From NCBI GenBank assembly GCA_030587405.1, contig JAUQZD010000050.1, positions 130,174 through 194,173 of the forward strand: 64,000 nt of DNA, written 5' to 3'. This DNA comes from Candidatus Freyrarchaeum guaymasense. Lineage in GTDB: Archaea; Asgardarchaeota; Jordarchaeia; Jordarchaeales; Freyrarchaeaceae. Of the stretch, positions 1 to 7,993 are shown piece after piece; position 1 is the first letter of the stretch, and every line of letters begins with the position of its first letter. A program made the position numbers and the translations under genes. A model generated the notes under the pieces. The model was not told where the DNA came from and did no database searches. It saw only the letters and a list, made by a program, of their open reading frames with translations.

Positions 1-246
1 GCATGGAAAAACAGATTGAAAGCTGACACCGCCTTTTTCGAGTTCTTTAACTGCTTCGGCATGATAATAAAAGCGGTTGGTCTTTAGTATCTCCTGTATG
101 ACGGCTATCAGTAAGCCCTCTTCCGTTTCAAGCTGTATAAACTGTCCTTTTCTAATAAGCCTTTCTCCCGAGGAAGTCACGACAAAACTGAACTTAGAAG
201 TTGTAGGCCCGTCGTCGGTGCATATCACAGTTCCGACGGCATCCAT
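1..246 (-). CDS. herA: HerA-type DNA translocase/helicase, N-terminal fragment
   Basis: The ATG at 246 opens a frame that runs off the left edge of the window, giving about 82 residues. These look like the small N-terminal beta-barrel (HAS barrel) of HerA, which precedes its hexameric RecA-like ATPase domain. The ATPase motifs would lie outside the window. The gene lies 9 bp downstream of nurA on the same strand, and HerA-NurA pairing is a well-known archaeal arrangement for DNA end resection with Mre11-Rad50. The identification rests on context plus barrel-like sequence (alternating short strands, many G, V, T), because no catalytic motif is visible here. Confidence 0.7.
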   Translation of the reverse strand, partial: MDAVGTVICTDDGPTTSKFSFVVTSSGERLIRKGQFIQLETEEGLLIAVIQEILKTNRFYYHAEAVKELEKGGVSFQSVFPC

Positions 247-255
247 TCTTTCACC

Positions 256-1413
256 TCAGAAAGGGGGGAAAGACTTATTTCTAAGCTTGAACAGATGTGG
301 GGGAAGCCCTATTTTGTGTATAAGTTGATCGCATATGAAGTTCATTTCTTTTTCAGCCAGTTTTACTTGAGCGTGAGCTTCTAGTTGAACGGATGGAAGC
401 GCGTACTCAGGATGATGACTTGAGAGGGACATGACAGCTGACGTGATCTTCCTAGCGGAGGTTATTGGGTCGCCTAGGGCTAAAAACTCCACTCTTAAAG
501 GCATGTCGAACTCTGCGGGTTTAACATATGTGACGTATATTTTATCACGCCAATCTCCGCTAATGTCCTTCAGGGTTGGATGTAGTTCAGGGTTTTCCGA
601 GTATTTTAGGATTGTGCTCCTTTCACCCTTATCTAACAATCTAAACAGGAAGTCTAGGTCAAGCATTTTCTGGATGAAGAAACGGTAGTCGAACGATAAC
701 ACTTCTTTAACTATGTTGTTTCTCTGAGCAACCAACGGTGTGACTTTAGAAACCGTTTGAACGAAGCGGGTGCTACGGCTATCTTTGATTATGCCTGCTA
801 AGGCTACGTCATTCTCTGAACACGTCTTGTAAAGTTTCTCGAATAAGCCCACCACTCTAAGATATTTTGACTCCAAGCTGGGGTTTAAGGGTTTGTCAGC
901 GACTTGGGGGATTAATGAGCCATCTAGGAGGAGGAGGTCTATATCATACTCCCTTTGAACCTTTATTGCTACTTCCAGCTCGGAAGAAAGACGCTCAAGG
1001 CTGGCTGAAACTTCAAAATCAGCTTGGGAAAGAGGGTTCAGGTTAAAGACCACCTTAGGGGGAGGATACTCCTTAGGGTAATAGTACGCTTTAACTTTTC
1101 CACCAACCTCATACTTAAAAACTACCGCTACAGCCCTAACTAGGACGATGTCGAGTATTTGGAGGCTTCTGCTTAACATTCCTCCATCAACGCCCGTCAC
1201 CTTCAGTCCCGTTAGGTCTACTGGCAGTACAGGATAAGACAGTTTACTTTCTATTATGTCGCTGAAGGCGGATCTTATTTTATTATCGAAAAAGTCATAC
1301 TCCTTAATTTTTTTGAAGAAATTTACTAGCATTGCTCTTCCTTTCTCGAAGCGTCTCACCTCTGAAGCTATTTCATTTAGCTGCCCCTCTAAAGCCCAAT
1401 CAGCCTTCACCAA
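256..1413 (-). CDS. nurA: NurA-domain nuclease
   Basis: NurA is the 5'-3' exonuclease/endonuclease that works with HerA in processing double-strand breaks. The family's acidic metal-binding positions are visible in VDGG and, further on, LLLLDGS. The longest frame begins at 1503 inside the upstream permease gene, but an AGGAGG sits just before a TTG at 1413 and a GTG at 1410, so I place the start there (about 385 residues). This leaves a 56-bp gap after the permease stop. The gene is followed at 9 bp by the herA fragment, so the two are probably co-transcribed. The family call is fairly sure; TTG or GTG as the start is unresolved. Confidence 0.8.
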   Translation of the reverse strand: MVKADWALEGQLNEIASEVRRFEKGRAMLVNFFKKIKEYDFFDNKIRSAFSDIIESKLSYPVLPVDLTGLKVTGVDGGMLSRSLQILDIVLVRAVAVVFKYEVGGKVKAYYYPKEYPPPKVVFNLNPLSQADFEVSASLERLSSELEVAIKVQREYDIDLLLLDGSLIPQVADKPLNPSLESKYLRVVGLFEKLYKTCSENDVALAGIIKDSRSTRFVQTVSKVTPLVAQRNNIVKEVLSFDYRFFIQKMLDLDFLFRLLDKGERSTILKYSENPELHPTLKDISGDWRDKIYVTYVKPAEFDMPLRVEFLALGDPITSARKITSAVMSLSSHHPEYALPSVQLEAHAQVKLAEKEMNFICDQLIHKIGLPPHLFKLRNKSFPPF

Positions 1414-1469
1414 TTGGTTCCTCCTAAGCTGGGAAGGAAGCCCATTGTTTTTAGGGGAGAAGGCTTTTT

Positions 1470-2477
1470 TCACTTTACTTCTCTTTTCTCTGTTATTAAA
1501 CATGCCGATATTAGAGGTATAACTATTAAGAGAATTACGATGATTAGGGCGGTTCCGGGGTCAATCATTCTTGAGATGATTATTTGCGAGAAGAAGCCAG
1601 TCTGCTTTATTATGAGCCACATATTCTGGTAGTACTCTACGAACCCAAGTGAGTAAAAGTCTATGAGTTGATTGATTAGGTCCGGAATGTTGAAATATTT
1701 CGTGAATGATGCGATTCCTACCCCAGCGAATATCACGAGCATGTTGGGTAGGATTGATAGTAGGAGTAGGATTATCAGCGAGGTTACACCGGCAAGGATG
1801 GATCTATCTATTATTGAGGAAAAGAGAGAGGTTATCGCGCCTATGTCGAGGATAAAAATCCAAGTAAAGAAGATCAAAACGAGCAGCATGCTTATGGTTT
1901 CTGGTAGTCCTGTAAAGAGCATGCCTAAGGGTCCTAAAAGAGTTAAGGCATATGTAAAGTAAACTGTTGAGTATGCTAAAGCCGTGAGGGCAAAGCTCAC
2001 CAGGGCGAAGGCTGCAAACTTGGTTAGGACGAGCTGTGTCCTGTAAACAGGCTTTGACACGTAAACAGGAAGGGTTCCCTTCTCCCTTTCAGCTGCAACA
2101 AGGCCGCATGTAAGGAGGGTAACTATAGCTATTATGGGTATATTAATGTAGTATGTTGTAGCCCCTAGGCTAGCTTGGATGAACCCTCTACGTATTATCA
2201 GAATACCCATGGCTGAGGCGAAAGCGTCGCTGAATGCGTCTATTACTCCTTCCTCGAGTATACCGTTCAAGAAAAAAGCTTTCTCTACCTCAAAGAGGAG
2301 CTGGGGGTACTGGCTGGTTGCATAAGATACCAAAATCAATTGGACAGGGAGAAACATCAGTACTGCAAATACTACGAAAGTTTTAGTTTTGTAAATAGAC
2401 TTGATTTCTTCCACGATCATATAGAAGCTCTGTGAAAGGACCGTGCTAACCCTTTTTACCAAGGTTTCTTCAACCAC
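1470..2477 (-). CDS. ABC-2 type transporter permease
   Basis: A 335-residue membrane protein with about six hydrophobic segments, starting with one near residues 34-52 and ending with one just before a short basic tail. It fits ABC-2 family permeases, which form the channel for export of drugs, lipids or polysaccharides. The GTG start at 2477 has a GGAGGGG ribosome binding site that lies within the end of the ATPase gene, giving an 8-bp overlap. It is the last gene of a four-gene set of two surface proteins, ATPase and permease. The substrate is not evident. Confidence 0.8.
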   Translation of the reverse strand: MVEETLVKRVSTVLSQSFYMIVEEIKSIYKTKTFVVFAVLMFLPVQLILVSYATSQYPQLLFEVEKAFFLNGILEEGVIDAFSDAFASAMGILIIRRGFIQASLGATTYYINIPIIAIVTLLTCGLVAAEREKGTLPVYVSKPVYRTQLVLTKFAAFALVSFALTALAYSTVYFTYALTLLGPLGMLFTGLPETISMLLVLIFFTWIFILDIGAITSLFSSIIDRSILAGVTSLIILLLLSILPNMLVIFAGVGIASFTKYFNIPDLINQLIDFYSLGFVEYYQNMWLIIKQTGFFSQIIISRMIDPGTALIIVILLIVIPLISACLITEKREVK

Positions 2478-3411
2478 TTTCCCCCTCCTCCAAAGAAACT
2501 TCTGAAACTAACTGTAGGAAGACTTCTTGGAGGGTGTCACCGACAGGGGTAAACCTCATTAGCTGAGCATCAGCGTCAACTAAAACTTTAGGGATAAGCC
2601 TTTCAAGAAACCCAGGATTCGATGCGAACATTATTATACGGTCGCCCTCAACGTGTGCTTCCACGCCTTTTTCGGTTAGAATGGAAAGCACCTCACTTGT
2701 CTTGTCAACCACCAGCTCGTACTTTTCCGCCTTCCTGCGAATCAACTCTCGCTTTATATCGTGGAGGCGGCCTTGCTTAATGGTCCTACCATGAAATATT
2801 ATTCCGACATAGTCGCTTACAGTTTCAACCTCTGAAAGGATGTGGCTCGAAAAGAAAATAGTCTTTCCTTCGCTGGCAAGCTCCTTAACTTTATCTAAAA
2901 TTTCTTTTCTCCCTATTGGATCCAAATTTGATGTGGGCTCATCGAGAATTATCAGGTCAGGGTCGCCCATTAACGCCTGAGCGAGGCCAAGCCTCTGCTT
3001 CATGCCAGCGCTTAGCGTCCCTATCGGCTGGTCTTCCCACCCTTCAAGGCCGACCCATACAAGGATGTCTCTGGCAGTTCTTTCAGCTTTAGATGGTTTC
3101 ATATGGTTGAGAATTCCAACATACTTTAAGAAGTCTACACATAAAACATGATTGTGGTACTCTATTCTTTCAGGCAGGTAACCTATCCTCCTCCTAACTT
3201 CGTAGCTACCAGCTTTTCTACCAAACACGTAGACTTCGCCACCATCAGGTTCTAACAGTCCAAGTATGATTTTTATCGTAGTAGTCTTCCCTGATCCGTT
3301 AGGACCTAAAAAACCAAAGCATACTCCCTCAGGGACTTCAAGGTTTACCTCGTGCAAAGCGACGAAGCGACCGAAAACCTTTCTGAGACCACGTATAGCC
3401 ACAGCATTCAA
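2470..3411 (-). CDS. ABC transporter ATP-binding protein
   Basis: A 313-residue ATPase of the CcmA/NatA type. Walker A is GPNGSGKTT (about residue 35), the signature motif is LSAGMKQRLG, Walker B is LIILDEPTSNLDP and the switch His follows in SSHILSE. The last ~90 residues form the accessory C-terminal region common in ABC-2 exporters. The TTG start at 3411 overlaps the previous stop as TTGA and has an AGGAGG upstream, indicating translational coupling. It powers the permease encoded directly downstream. Confidence 0.92.
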   Translation of the reverse strand: MNAVAIRGLRKVFGRFVALHEVNLEVPEGVCFGFLGPNGSGKTTTIKIILGLLEPDGGEVYVFGRKAGSYEVRRRIGYLPERIEYHNHVLCVDFLKYVGILNHMKPSKAERTARDILVWVGLEGWEDQPIGTLSAGMKQRLGLAQALMGDPDLIILDEPTSNLDPIGRKEILDKVKELASEGKTIFFSSHILSEVETVSDYVGIIFHGRTIKQGRLHDIKRELIRRKAEKYELVVDKTSEVLSILTEKGVEAHVEGDRIIMFASNPGFLERLIPKVLVDADAQLMRFTPVGDTLQEVFLQLVSEVSLEEGESG

Positions 3412-4103
3412 GCCGCCTTCCTCCTAATTCTTGGTATCGAAAAAAGGAACACGACGAGGGACGGAATTAAACTACATAGCAAAACAGCCCTGAGATAGTA
3501 GCTTCTCGAAATGCTTAGCTGGGCTCCGAGAACCGATTGTAAACGGTAAATACAGATGGAATCTCCATGCCTGACCTTTAAGTCAACTAAGAAGCCACTT
3601 TTACCATCATACTTCGCAACTGAAATGTTCTCTTCATCAATGTGAAGGAAGATAACGGTGTCCCTTACAAGTTGTTGAACTGATTCCTCACTCTTACTGG
3701 CCGCCACGTGAGGGTTTCCATCAATATCAACCATGGATCCTAGAGGAGGTGATGGATAGATCCACCACTTTAAACCACCCTTAGAAACGTTCGTTTCCCT
3801 TGTAAACAGGTTCACCTCAACTCGTTGAGGAACACTTAACCCGTCTCTTACGAGGAGGACGACGGAGCTAGCGTTCCTGTAAGAGGCAAACCATACTGTT
3901 ACGAGTGAAGTCGAGCTAAGCTTGGCAGTTCCATTATCGCAAACAGTATATTGCTCCTTTAAATATGAAAGTATGAAAGGAGTGTTGGGGAAGGTAGGGG
4001 GGGATTGGGGTGAAAGGTAAACCCACATGCAGAGAGAAGTCACAGTAGTTAAAACCACAATGAGTCCCAGCACTGTCTTGAGTCTCCCGCTGGCACTACC
4101 CAA
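3408..4103 (-). CDS. Membrane-anchored protein of the ABC exporter operon
   Basis: I do not recognise this family. The 231-residue product has a hydrophobic N-terminal segment (about residues 10-30), a polar domain of roughly 165 residues with several N-x-S/T sites, and a C-terminal membrane segment followed by a basic RIRRK tail. The topology suggests two membrane anchors with the middle domain outside the cell. The TTG start at 4103 overlaps the upstream gene by 8 bp and has GGAGGG six bases before it. Position between a secreted protein and an ABC ATPase suggests an accessory or substrate-handling subunit of the exporter, which is inference only. Confidence 0.6.
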   Translation of the reverse strand: MGSASGRLKTVLGLIVVLTTVTSLCMWVYLSPQSPPTFPNTPFILSYLKEQYTVCDNGTAKLSSTSLVTVWFASYRNASSVVLLVRDGLSVPQRVEVNLFTRETNVSKGGLKWWIYPSPPLGSMVDIDGNPHVAASKSEESVQQLVRDTVIFLHIDEENISVAKYDGKSGFLVDLKVRHGDSICIYRLQSVLGAQLSISRSYYLRAVLLCSLIPSLVVFLFSIPRIRRKAA

Positions 4104-4755
4104 CTTTTACCCTCCTGAAGCTTCTCTTAACAAGCATGTTAATAACGGCAACGGTTAAGGGAAGCAGAAAGGCGGAAAGGTAGCAGGTAGCCATGAAGTT
4201 AATGGCTTCTGGGGGGCTCTTACTGGGGTTGGGCAAAATAAAAGTTAGCACCGCACTATCCGACTTAAGATGAACATCCTTCATAGTTCCATTCACGTAT
4301 TCAACCGTTACAACTAAGTCGAATGAGAAAGAATTAGGAAATCCAGCGACATCTTGCCAGATAATCAACGTTTCGGAAAGATAAAGAGGCATTATACCTA
4401 AAGGGGTAATGTTAAAGAGAACGTCTGATGAAAAAGCGTTAGAAACGGGGAGAAGCACCCCCCTAGAAATCTTTGTTCCGTTTTCAACCCCCCTCAGAAT
4501 AATGCCTTTAACCATAGTAAAATCGTTAGTAGAAGCAGTTATGGTTAAGGACCAAAAACTAATACCCCCTTCAATGAGAATGCCAGTGTCTAGTGTTACA
4601 TTAAAGTCGACCCTACTCCCATCAGCATCAGGAAAGCAATAAGTATGTCTTACAGGCTGAGCATAAACAGGACTGCTATGAAAAGCACACAAGTAAACGA
4701 TTAAGGGAAAAATTACAGCAATAACTATTGCCTTCACATAGTGCTTAAAGGCCAT
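4096..4755 (-). CDS. Secreted/membrane protein, first gene of ABC exporter operon
   Basis: An unrecognised 219-residue protein. An N-terminal signal-like segment (about residues 8-32, ending near PVYA) precedes a beta-rich extracellular domain with N-x-S/T sites, and a single membrane helix near residues 190-210 is followed by a basic tail. It resembles a type I-like surface protein. It heads the four-gene operon that ends with the ABC permease. An AT-rich element (TTTAAATATA on the minus strand, about 4808-4817) lies ~50 bp upstream and could be its promoter. Confidence 0.6.
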   Translation of the reverse strand: MAFKHYVKAIVIAVIFPLIVYLCAFHSSPVYAQPVRHTYCFPDADGSRVDFNVTLDTGILIEGGISFWSLTITASTNDFTMVKGIILRGVENGTKISRGVLLPVSNAFSSDVLFNITPLGIMPLYLSETLIIWQDVAGFPNSFSFDLVVTVEYVNGTMKDVHLKSDSAVLTFILPNPSKSPPEAINFMATCYLSAFLLPLTVAVINMLVKRSFRRVKVG

Positions 4756-4841
4756 AATATCATCTCAACGAATATGTCGGAAAGCGATACATTAAACGAA
4801 CGACAACTATATTTAAAAATTACTATTCGCACAGGCAACGT

Positions 4842-4852
4842 GTTTTATATTT
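4842..4852 (+). promoter_or_regulatory. Likely TATA element for metK
   Basis: A GTTTTATATTT run in the 260-bp divergent gap between the exporter operon and metK. If used, it leaves a 5' leader of roughly 130 nt before the metK ATG. Within that leader, 4893-4908 can form a small AGGC/GCCT hairpin. I see no recognised riboswitch. Assignment is by composition and position only. Confidence 0.35.
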
Positions 4853-5014
4853 CCTTGTAAATTAAAGGAAAGAAGTGTACATTTATCGAGAGAGGCCGAG
4901 ACTCGCCTAAGAGACATCAAAAGTTAAAGTTAAATTCCAACTAGAAGATTTTGATCTAGAACTACTTGAGGGAAAACATGTTTTTAGTGAGAGTTGACGG
5001 AGAGGAAAAATACA

Positions 5015-6241
5015 ATGGTAAACATTAAAGTTAGTAGGCTCTATAATCAGCCTGTTGAAGGGTTGGAGGTAGAAATAGTCGAAAGGAAGGGAGTCGGGCA
5101 TCCTGATAGCTTATGTGATTATGCTGCTGAAGCAGTAAGTGTGAAGCTTGCAAAGTACTACCAAGAAGAATTTGGCAGAATACTCCACTATAACGTAGAC
5201 AAAGCGCTTCTAGTTGGTGGGAGGGCGAAGGTTGACTTTGGTGGAGGAGAAATACTGGAACCAATAATGTTTTTTATTGCAGGAAGGGTGACAACCGAAG
5301 TGTCTGCGAGGGAAGGTGTAAGAAGGATACCGGCTGAGGAGATCGCTATAGAAACTGTTAAGGAAGAATTTAACCGCCGTCTTAGATTCCTAGACGTAAA
5401 CAAGCACTTAGTTATCAAGCCCGTGTTGCGCTTAGGATCCACAGACTTACGGAGAATAGTCGACGAGGAGGGAAAAACGAAAAACGGGGTGGTTCCTCTT
5501 TCAAATGATACTAGCCTAGGCGTCGGGTTTGCCCCGCTCACAGAAACTGAGAGACTTGTTTTAGAAGGAGAGAAGCTTCTCAATTCAGACGCGTTTAAGA
5601 GGAAGCTACCAGAAGTCGGTGAGGATGTAAAAATAATGGGATTTAGAGAGAGGAATAAGATCACTCTCACCGTTGCAGCTGCTATAGTGGCATCTCTCAC
5701 ACCGGACAAGGAACATTACGTAAGCGTCAAGGAACAGTTAGAGGATGAACTATGCGACTTGGCGTTAACCCTTACAAGTAAGGACGTAGAGGTGAAAGTC
5801 AACGTGGGAGACAACTACGAGAAAGGCATTTACTATCTTACGTTAACAGGAACATCGGCGGAAAGCGGAGACGACGGACAGGTTGGGAGAGGAAATAGAT
5901 GTAATGGCTTAATAACGCCTAACAGACCCATGAGTATGGAGGCAACCGCCGGTAAAAACCCGCACAGCCACATCGGGAAAATATATAACGTGTTAGCTAA
6001 CGCAATAGCAAACAGAATAGCAGTAGAAGTCGATTATGTGCAGGAGGCCTACGTTTACGTTTTAGGCCAAATAGGAAGAAGAATAGATGACCCTCCATTA
6101 GTTAACCTCCAGCTGGTAGTTGACGGAACAGCATCATGGAACAACATAAGAGAAGAAGCAAGAGCGATAGCTGAGGAAGAAATATTGAATGTGACAAACA
6201 TAACGAAGCTGATCCTCGAGCAGCGTGTAATGCTTTTCTAG
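5015..6241 (+). CDS. metK: Archaeal S-adenosylmethionine synthetase
   Basis: Makes S-adenosylmethionine from methionine and ATP in the cytoplasm. The 408-residue sequence belongs to the archaeal MAT family, distinct from the bacterial/eukaryotic enzyme. Family landmarks include [11 protein letters not shown] near the N terminus, GGGEI, the stretch [15 protein letters not shown], and [15 protein letters not shown]. The longest frame begins with a TTG at 4994, but ATG 5015 has GGAGAGG nine bases upstream and matches the usual family N terminus, so I use it. The gene stands alone on this strand and supplies methyl donor for the Trm1 and TrmY methyltransferases encoded nearby. Confidence 0.95.
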   Translation: MVNIKVSRLYNQPVEGLEVEIVERKGVGHPDSLCDYAAEAVSVKLAKYYQEEFGRILHYNVDKALLVGGRAKVDFGGGEILEPIMFFIAGRVTTEVSAREGVRRIPAEEIAIETVKEEFNRRLRFLDVNKHLVIKPVLRLGSTDLRRIVDEEGKTKNGVVPLSNDTSLGVGFAPLTETERLVLEGEKLLNSDAFKRKLPEVGEDVKIMGFRERNKITLTVAAAIVASLTPDKEHYVSVKEQLEDELCDLALTLTSKDVEVKVNVGDNYEKGIYYLTLTGTSAESGDDGQVGRGNRCNGLITPNRPMSMEATAGKNPHSHIGKIYNVLANAIANRIAVEVDYVQEAYVYVLGQIGRRIDDPPLVNLQLVVDGTASWNNIREEARAIAEEEILNVTNITKLILEQRVMLF

Positions 6242-6341
6242 TTCAAGCCCCCTTCGAGGGGAGGCAAAGCAAAAACAATAAAAATAAGTGTTGAGAAAAT
6301 GATGACGGCTTAAAGGTGCGGCGGCCGTAGTCTAGTCTGGA

Positions 6342-6361
6342 CGCCAGTTCTAGGCTGGAAT
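6342..6361 (+). other. Probable BHB intron in the tRNA-Gly D-loop
   Basis: A 20-nt insert between D-loop positions 20 and 21. A relaxed bulge-helix-bulge can be drawn: central helix TCTG/TGGA (6336-6339 with 6356-6359, two G-U pairs), bulges GAC (6340-6342) and ATA (6360-6362), and an inner GCC/GGC stem. Cutting after the second bulge base gives a normal 9-nt D-loop. A direct repeat CTGGA flanks the insert, so an 18-nt alternative (6342-6359) is possible and would leave an 11-nt loop. Confidence 0.6.
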
Positions 6362-6399
6362 AGGATCCAGGCCCTCCAAGCCTGAGACCCGGGTTCGAA

Positions 6400-6425
6400 G
6401 CCAGCGAGGTTTGAGCTGGCGAACA
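6400..6425 (+). other. BHB intron in the tRNA-Gly T-loop (position 59/60)
   Basis: A 26-nt intron with a textbook junction. The T-stem is the outer helix, the central helix is TTCG/CGAA (6394-6397 with 6420-6423), the 3-nt bulges are AAG (6398-6400) and CAT (6424-6426), and the inner helix is CCAGC/GCTGG (6401-6405 with 6415-6419). Cutting after the second base of each bulge joins A59 to T60 and recreates TTCGAAT exactly. Confidence 0.85.
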
Positions 6426-6467
6426 TCCCGGCGGCCGCACCAACATCATTCATTATTAACTGCATCT

Positions 6468-7472
6468 TTATCGTTGCGAAAGGATTTCACGTAATTTCTT
6501 CAGTATTTCTCCCGTCATTTCTTCTGTTGACGCGGTTCCGCCTAGGTCTGGCGTGACCTTTACACCTTCATTTACTACATTCAGAGTTGCCTTACGTAGC
6601 ATTTCCGCCTCGTTCACGTAACCTAAATAATCTAACATAAGGGCTGCGGCGAGGATTATCCCAGTAGGATTCGCTATTCCTTTTCCTGCAATGTCTGGTG
6701 CACTACCGTGAATGGCTTCAAACATTGCATGTTTATCGCCTATGTTGGCTGACGGGCAGAGCCCTATGCTTCCAACGATTCCAGCGCATAGGTCTGAGAG
6801 TATGTCCCCGAACATATTGGTTGTAAGTATTACATCGAAGCGTTTGGGGTTTAGGACGAGGTTCATGGCTGCGGCGTCCACATGCATCTCCTCAGTTTCC
6901 AGTTTAGGGTATTTTGACGCAACGCTTAGGCACGTTTCCCTAAAGAGGCCACAGGTTTCCTTCATAACGTTTGCCTTGTGAACTATCGTTATCTTTTTCC
7001 TTTTCTTCTGGCTTGCCATCCGGTATGCATACTCTGCGATCCTTTGAGAGTTGAACTTAGTGATCACCCTGACACCTATTGCAACATTGGGTGTAAGTCT
7101 GTGCTCAATCCCCTTATAGAGACCTTCAGTGTTTTCCCTTACGATTATCAAGTCCATCCTATTAGGGTACTGAAAGGGACGTAAGTTCACGTACAGGTCT
7201 AATGCTTGCCTTAAAACGACGGCGACGCCCTTCGGAATTCCTGGTCCTGGCGGCGTAGTAGTCGGTCCTTTAAGTAATGCGTCGCATGATGCGGCAACCT
7301 CGATCGAGTCTGGAGGTATGAGAACATTTGCGCCGGTTCTTTTCATGTAGTCGTAGCCGGCCTCGATCGGGATAAATTCTATCTGTGGAGCTACCTCTTT
7401 AAGAATTCTTATAGCTGCTGGTACGATTTCATGTCCTATTCCGTCGCCTTCAATATAGCCTACTTTTGCCAT
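6468..7472 (-). CDS. leuB: 3-isopropylmalate (or homoisocitrate) dehydrogenase
   Basis: A 334-residue decarboxylating dehydrogenase of the isocitrate/isopropylmalate family. Landmarks are [10 protein letters not shown] at the N terminus, the substrate-binding VRENTEGLY, the metal-binding [11 protein letters not shown] and the nucleotide-binding [15 protein letters not shown]. It overlaps the end of leuD by 13 bp and is the third gene of the leuC-leuD-leuB operon, so leucine synthesis (oxidation of 3-isopropylmalate) is the natural role. The TEGLY variant of the substrate loop also occurs in homoisocitrate dehydrogenases, so lysine or another chain-elongation pathway cannot be excluded. Confidence 0.88.
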   Translation of the reverse strand: MAKVGYIEGDGIGHEIVPAAIRILKEVAPQIEFIPIEAGYDYMKRTGANVLIPPDSIEVAASCDALLKGPTTTPPGPGIPKGVAVVLRQALDLYVNLRPFQYPNRMDLIIVRENTEGLYKGIEHRLTPNVAIGVRVITKFNSQRIAEYAYRMASQKKRKKITIVHKANVMKETCGLFRETCLSVASKYPKLETEEMHVDAAAMNLVLNPKRFDVILTTNMFGDILSDLCAGIVGSIGLCPSANIGDKHAMFEAIHGSAPDIAGKGIANPTGIILAAALMLDYLGYVNEAEMLRKATLNVVNEGVKVTPDLGGTASTEEMTGEILKKLREILSQR

Positions 7473-7993
7473 GGAAACCGCCCATGCTTTTTGTAGTATT
7501 CTGAGAGGCCGCCTTCCTTAACGATCTCCATTAAGAAGTCGGGGATCGGGTTTGCATAAAACTCTTTACCCTTGCTTAAGTTGGTGATGCGCCCCGTGGT
7601 TAGGTCGACTTCTAAAATGTCCCCTCCATCTACATTCTCAACGGCTTCTTTACATATTAAAAGGGGGAGGCCTATGTTGAAGGCGTTACGATAAAATATA
7701 CGTGCAAAGCTTTCCGCAATGACCAAGGAGACTCCTGCATGCTTAAGAACTAGGGGGGCTTGCTCCCTGCTCGACCCGCAGCCAAAGTTTTTCCCAGCGA
7801 CGATTATATCACCTTTCTGGACTTTCTTGGAAAAATCCGGGTCGATGCCTTCCATGGCATGTTTAGCTAACTCGTCCATGTTCAACGTCTTAAACTTATA
7901 CTTTCCGGGCGCCGCCTAGAGCGGTCACATGCCGGGTATTATATAGTCAGTGTTCACGTTGTCGGGGAACTTCCAAACCCTACCTTTGATCAT
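7460..7993 (-). CDS. leuD: 3-isopropylmalate dehydratase small subunit, interrupted by a BHB intron
   Basis: Small (swivelling) subunit of the aconitase-family isomerase. Exon 1 is 7930-7993 (64 nt) and exon 2 is 7460-7902. After removal of the 27-nt intron the product is 168 residues, normal for LeuD, with [20 protein letters not shown] across the junction and [14 protein letters not shown] in exon 2. The ATG at 7993 overlaps the leuC stop as ATGA, which supports this start. Without splicing, translation would stop after 22 codons (TGA, then TAG), and a naive call would begin at the internal ATG 7885 and lose the conserved N terminus. The junction lies next to the substrate-specificity loop. 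That loop reads YKFK here, so isopropylmalate or homoaconitate specificity is not certain. Confidence 0.85.
7903..7929 (-). other. Pre-mRNA BHB intron in leuD (27 nt, phase 1)
   Basis: Minus-strand fold: outer helix AUAC/GUAU (7936-7939 with 7898-7901), central helix CCGG/CCGG (7932-7935 with 7905-7908), 3-nt bulges CAU (7929-7931) and AAA (7902-7904), and an inner helix GUG-(A)-CCGC/GCGG-CGC closed by a UCUAG loop. Cutting after the second base of each bulge joins GGC-A to AG and yields I-P-G-K-Y-K, the expected family sequence. The length is a multiple of three, but the intron carries TGA and TAG in frame. Confidence 0.88.

Larger units (their letters stand above)
6321..6442 (+). tRNA. tRNA-Gly (anticodon UCC) with two non-canonical introns
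   Basis: The acceptor stem pairs 6321-6327 (GCGGCCG) with 6432-6438, followed by A and an encoded CCA. The anticodon stem is CAGGC/GCCTG (6368-6372 with 6380-6384) and the loop CCTCCAA gives anticodon UCC at 6375-6377. The T-stem is CCGGG/CCCGG (6389-6393 with 6427-6431). Read directly, the D-loop and T-loop are far too long. Removing 6342-6361 (20 nt) and 6400-6425 (26 nt) gives a 76-nt tRNA with a D-loop AGTCTGGAA and a standard T-loop TTCGAAT. Position 33 is C instead of the near-universal U. An AT-rich stretch at about 6270-6285 may be the promoter. Confidence 0.88.

Noticed and set aside
4853..5014. SAM riboswitch in the metK leader
   Set aside because: Only a small hairpin can be drawn; no known SAM-riboswitch core is recognisable, and these are not established in archaea.
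6298..6320. C/D box guide RNA just before the tRNA (ATGATGA)
   Set aside because: No D box (CTGA) at the right distance; the stretch runs directly into the tRNA.
7903..7929. Recoding of the leuD TGA and TAG as selenocysteine or pyrrolysine
   Set aside because: Read-through would insert nine residues into a conserved motif, no SECIS or PYL-like element is seen, and removing the segment gives the exact family sequence.
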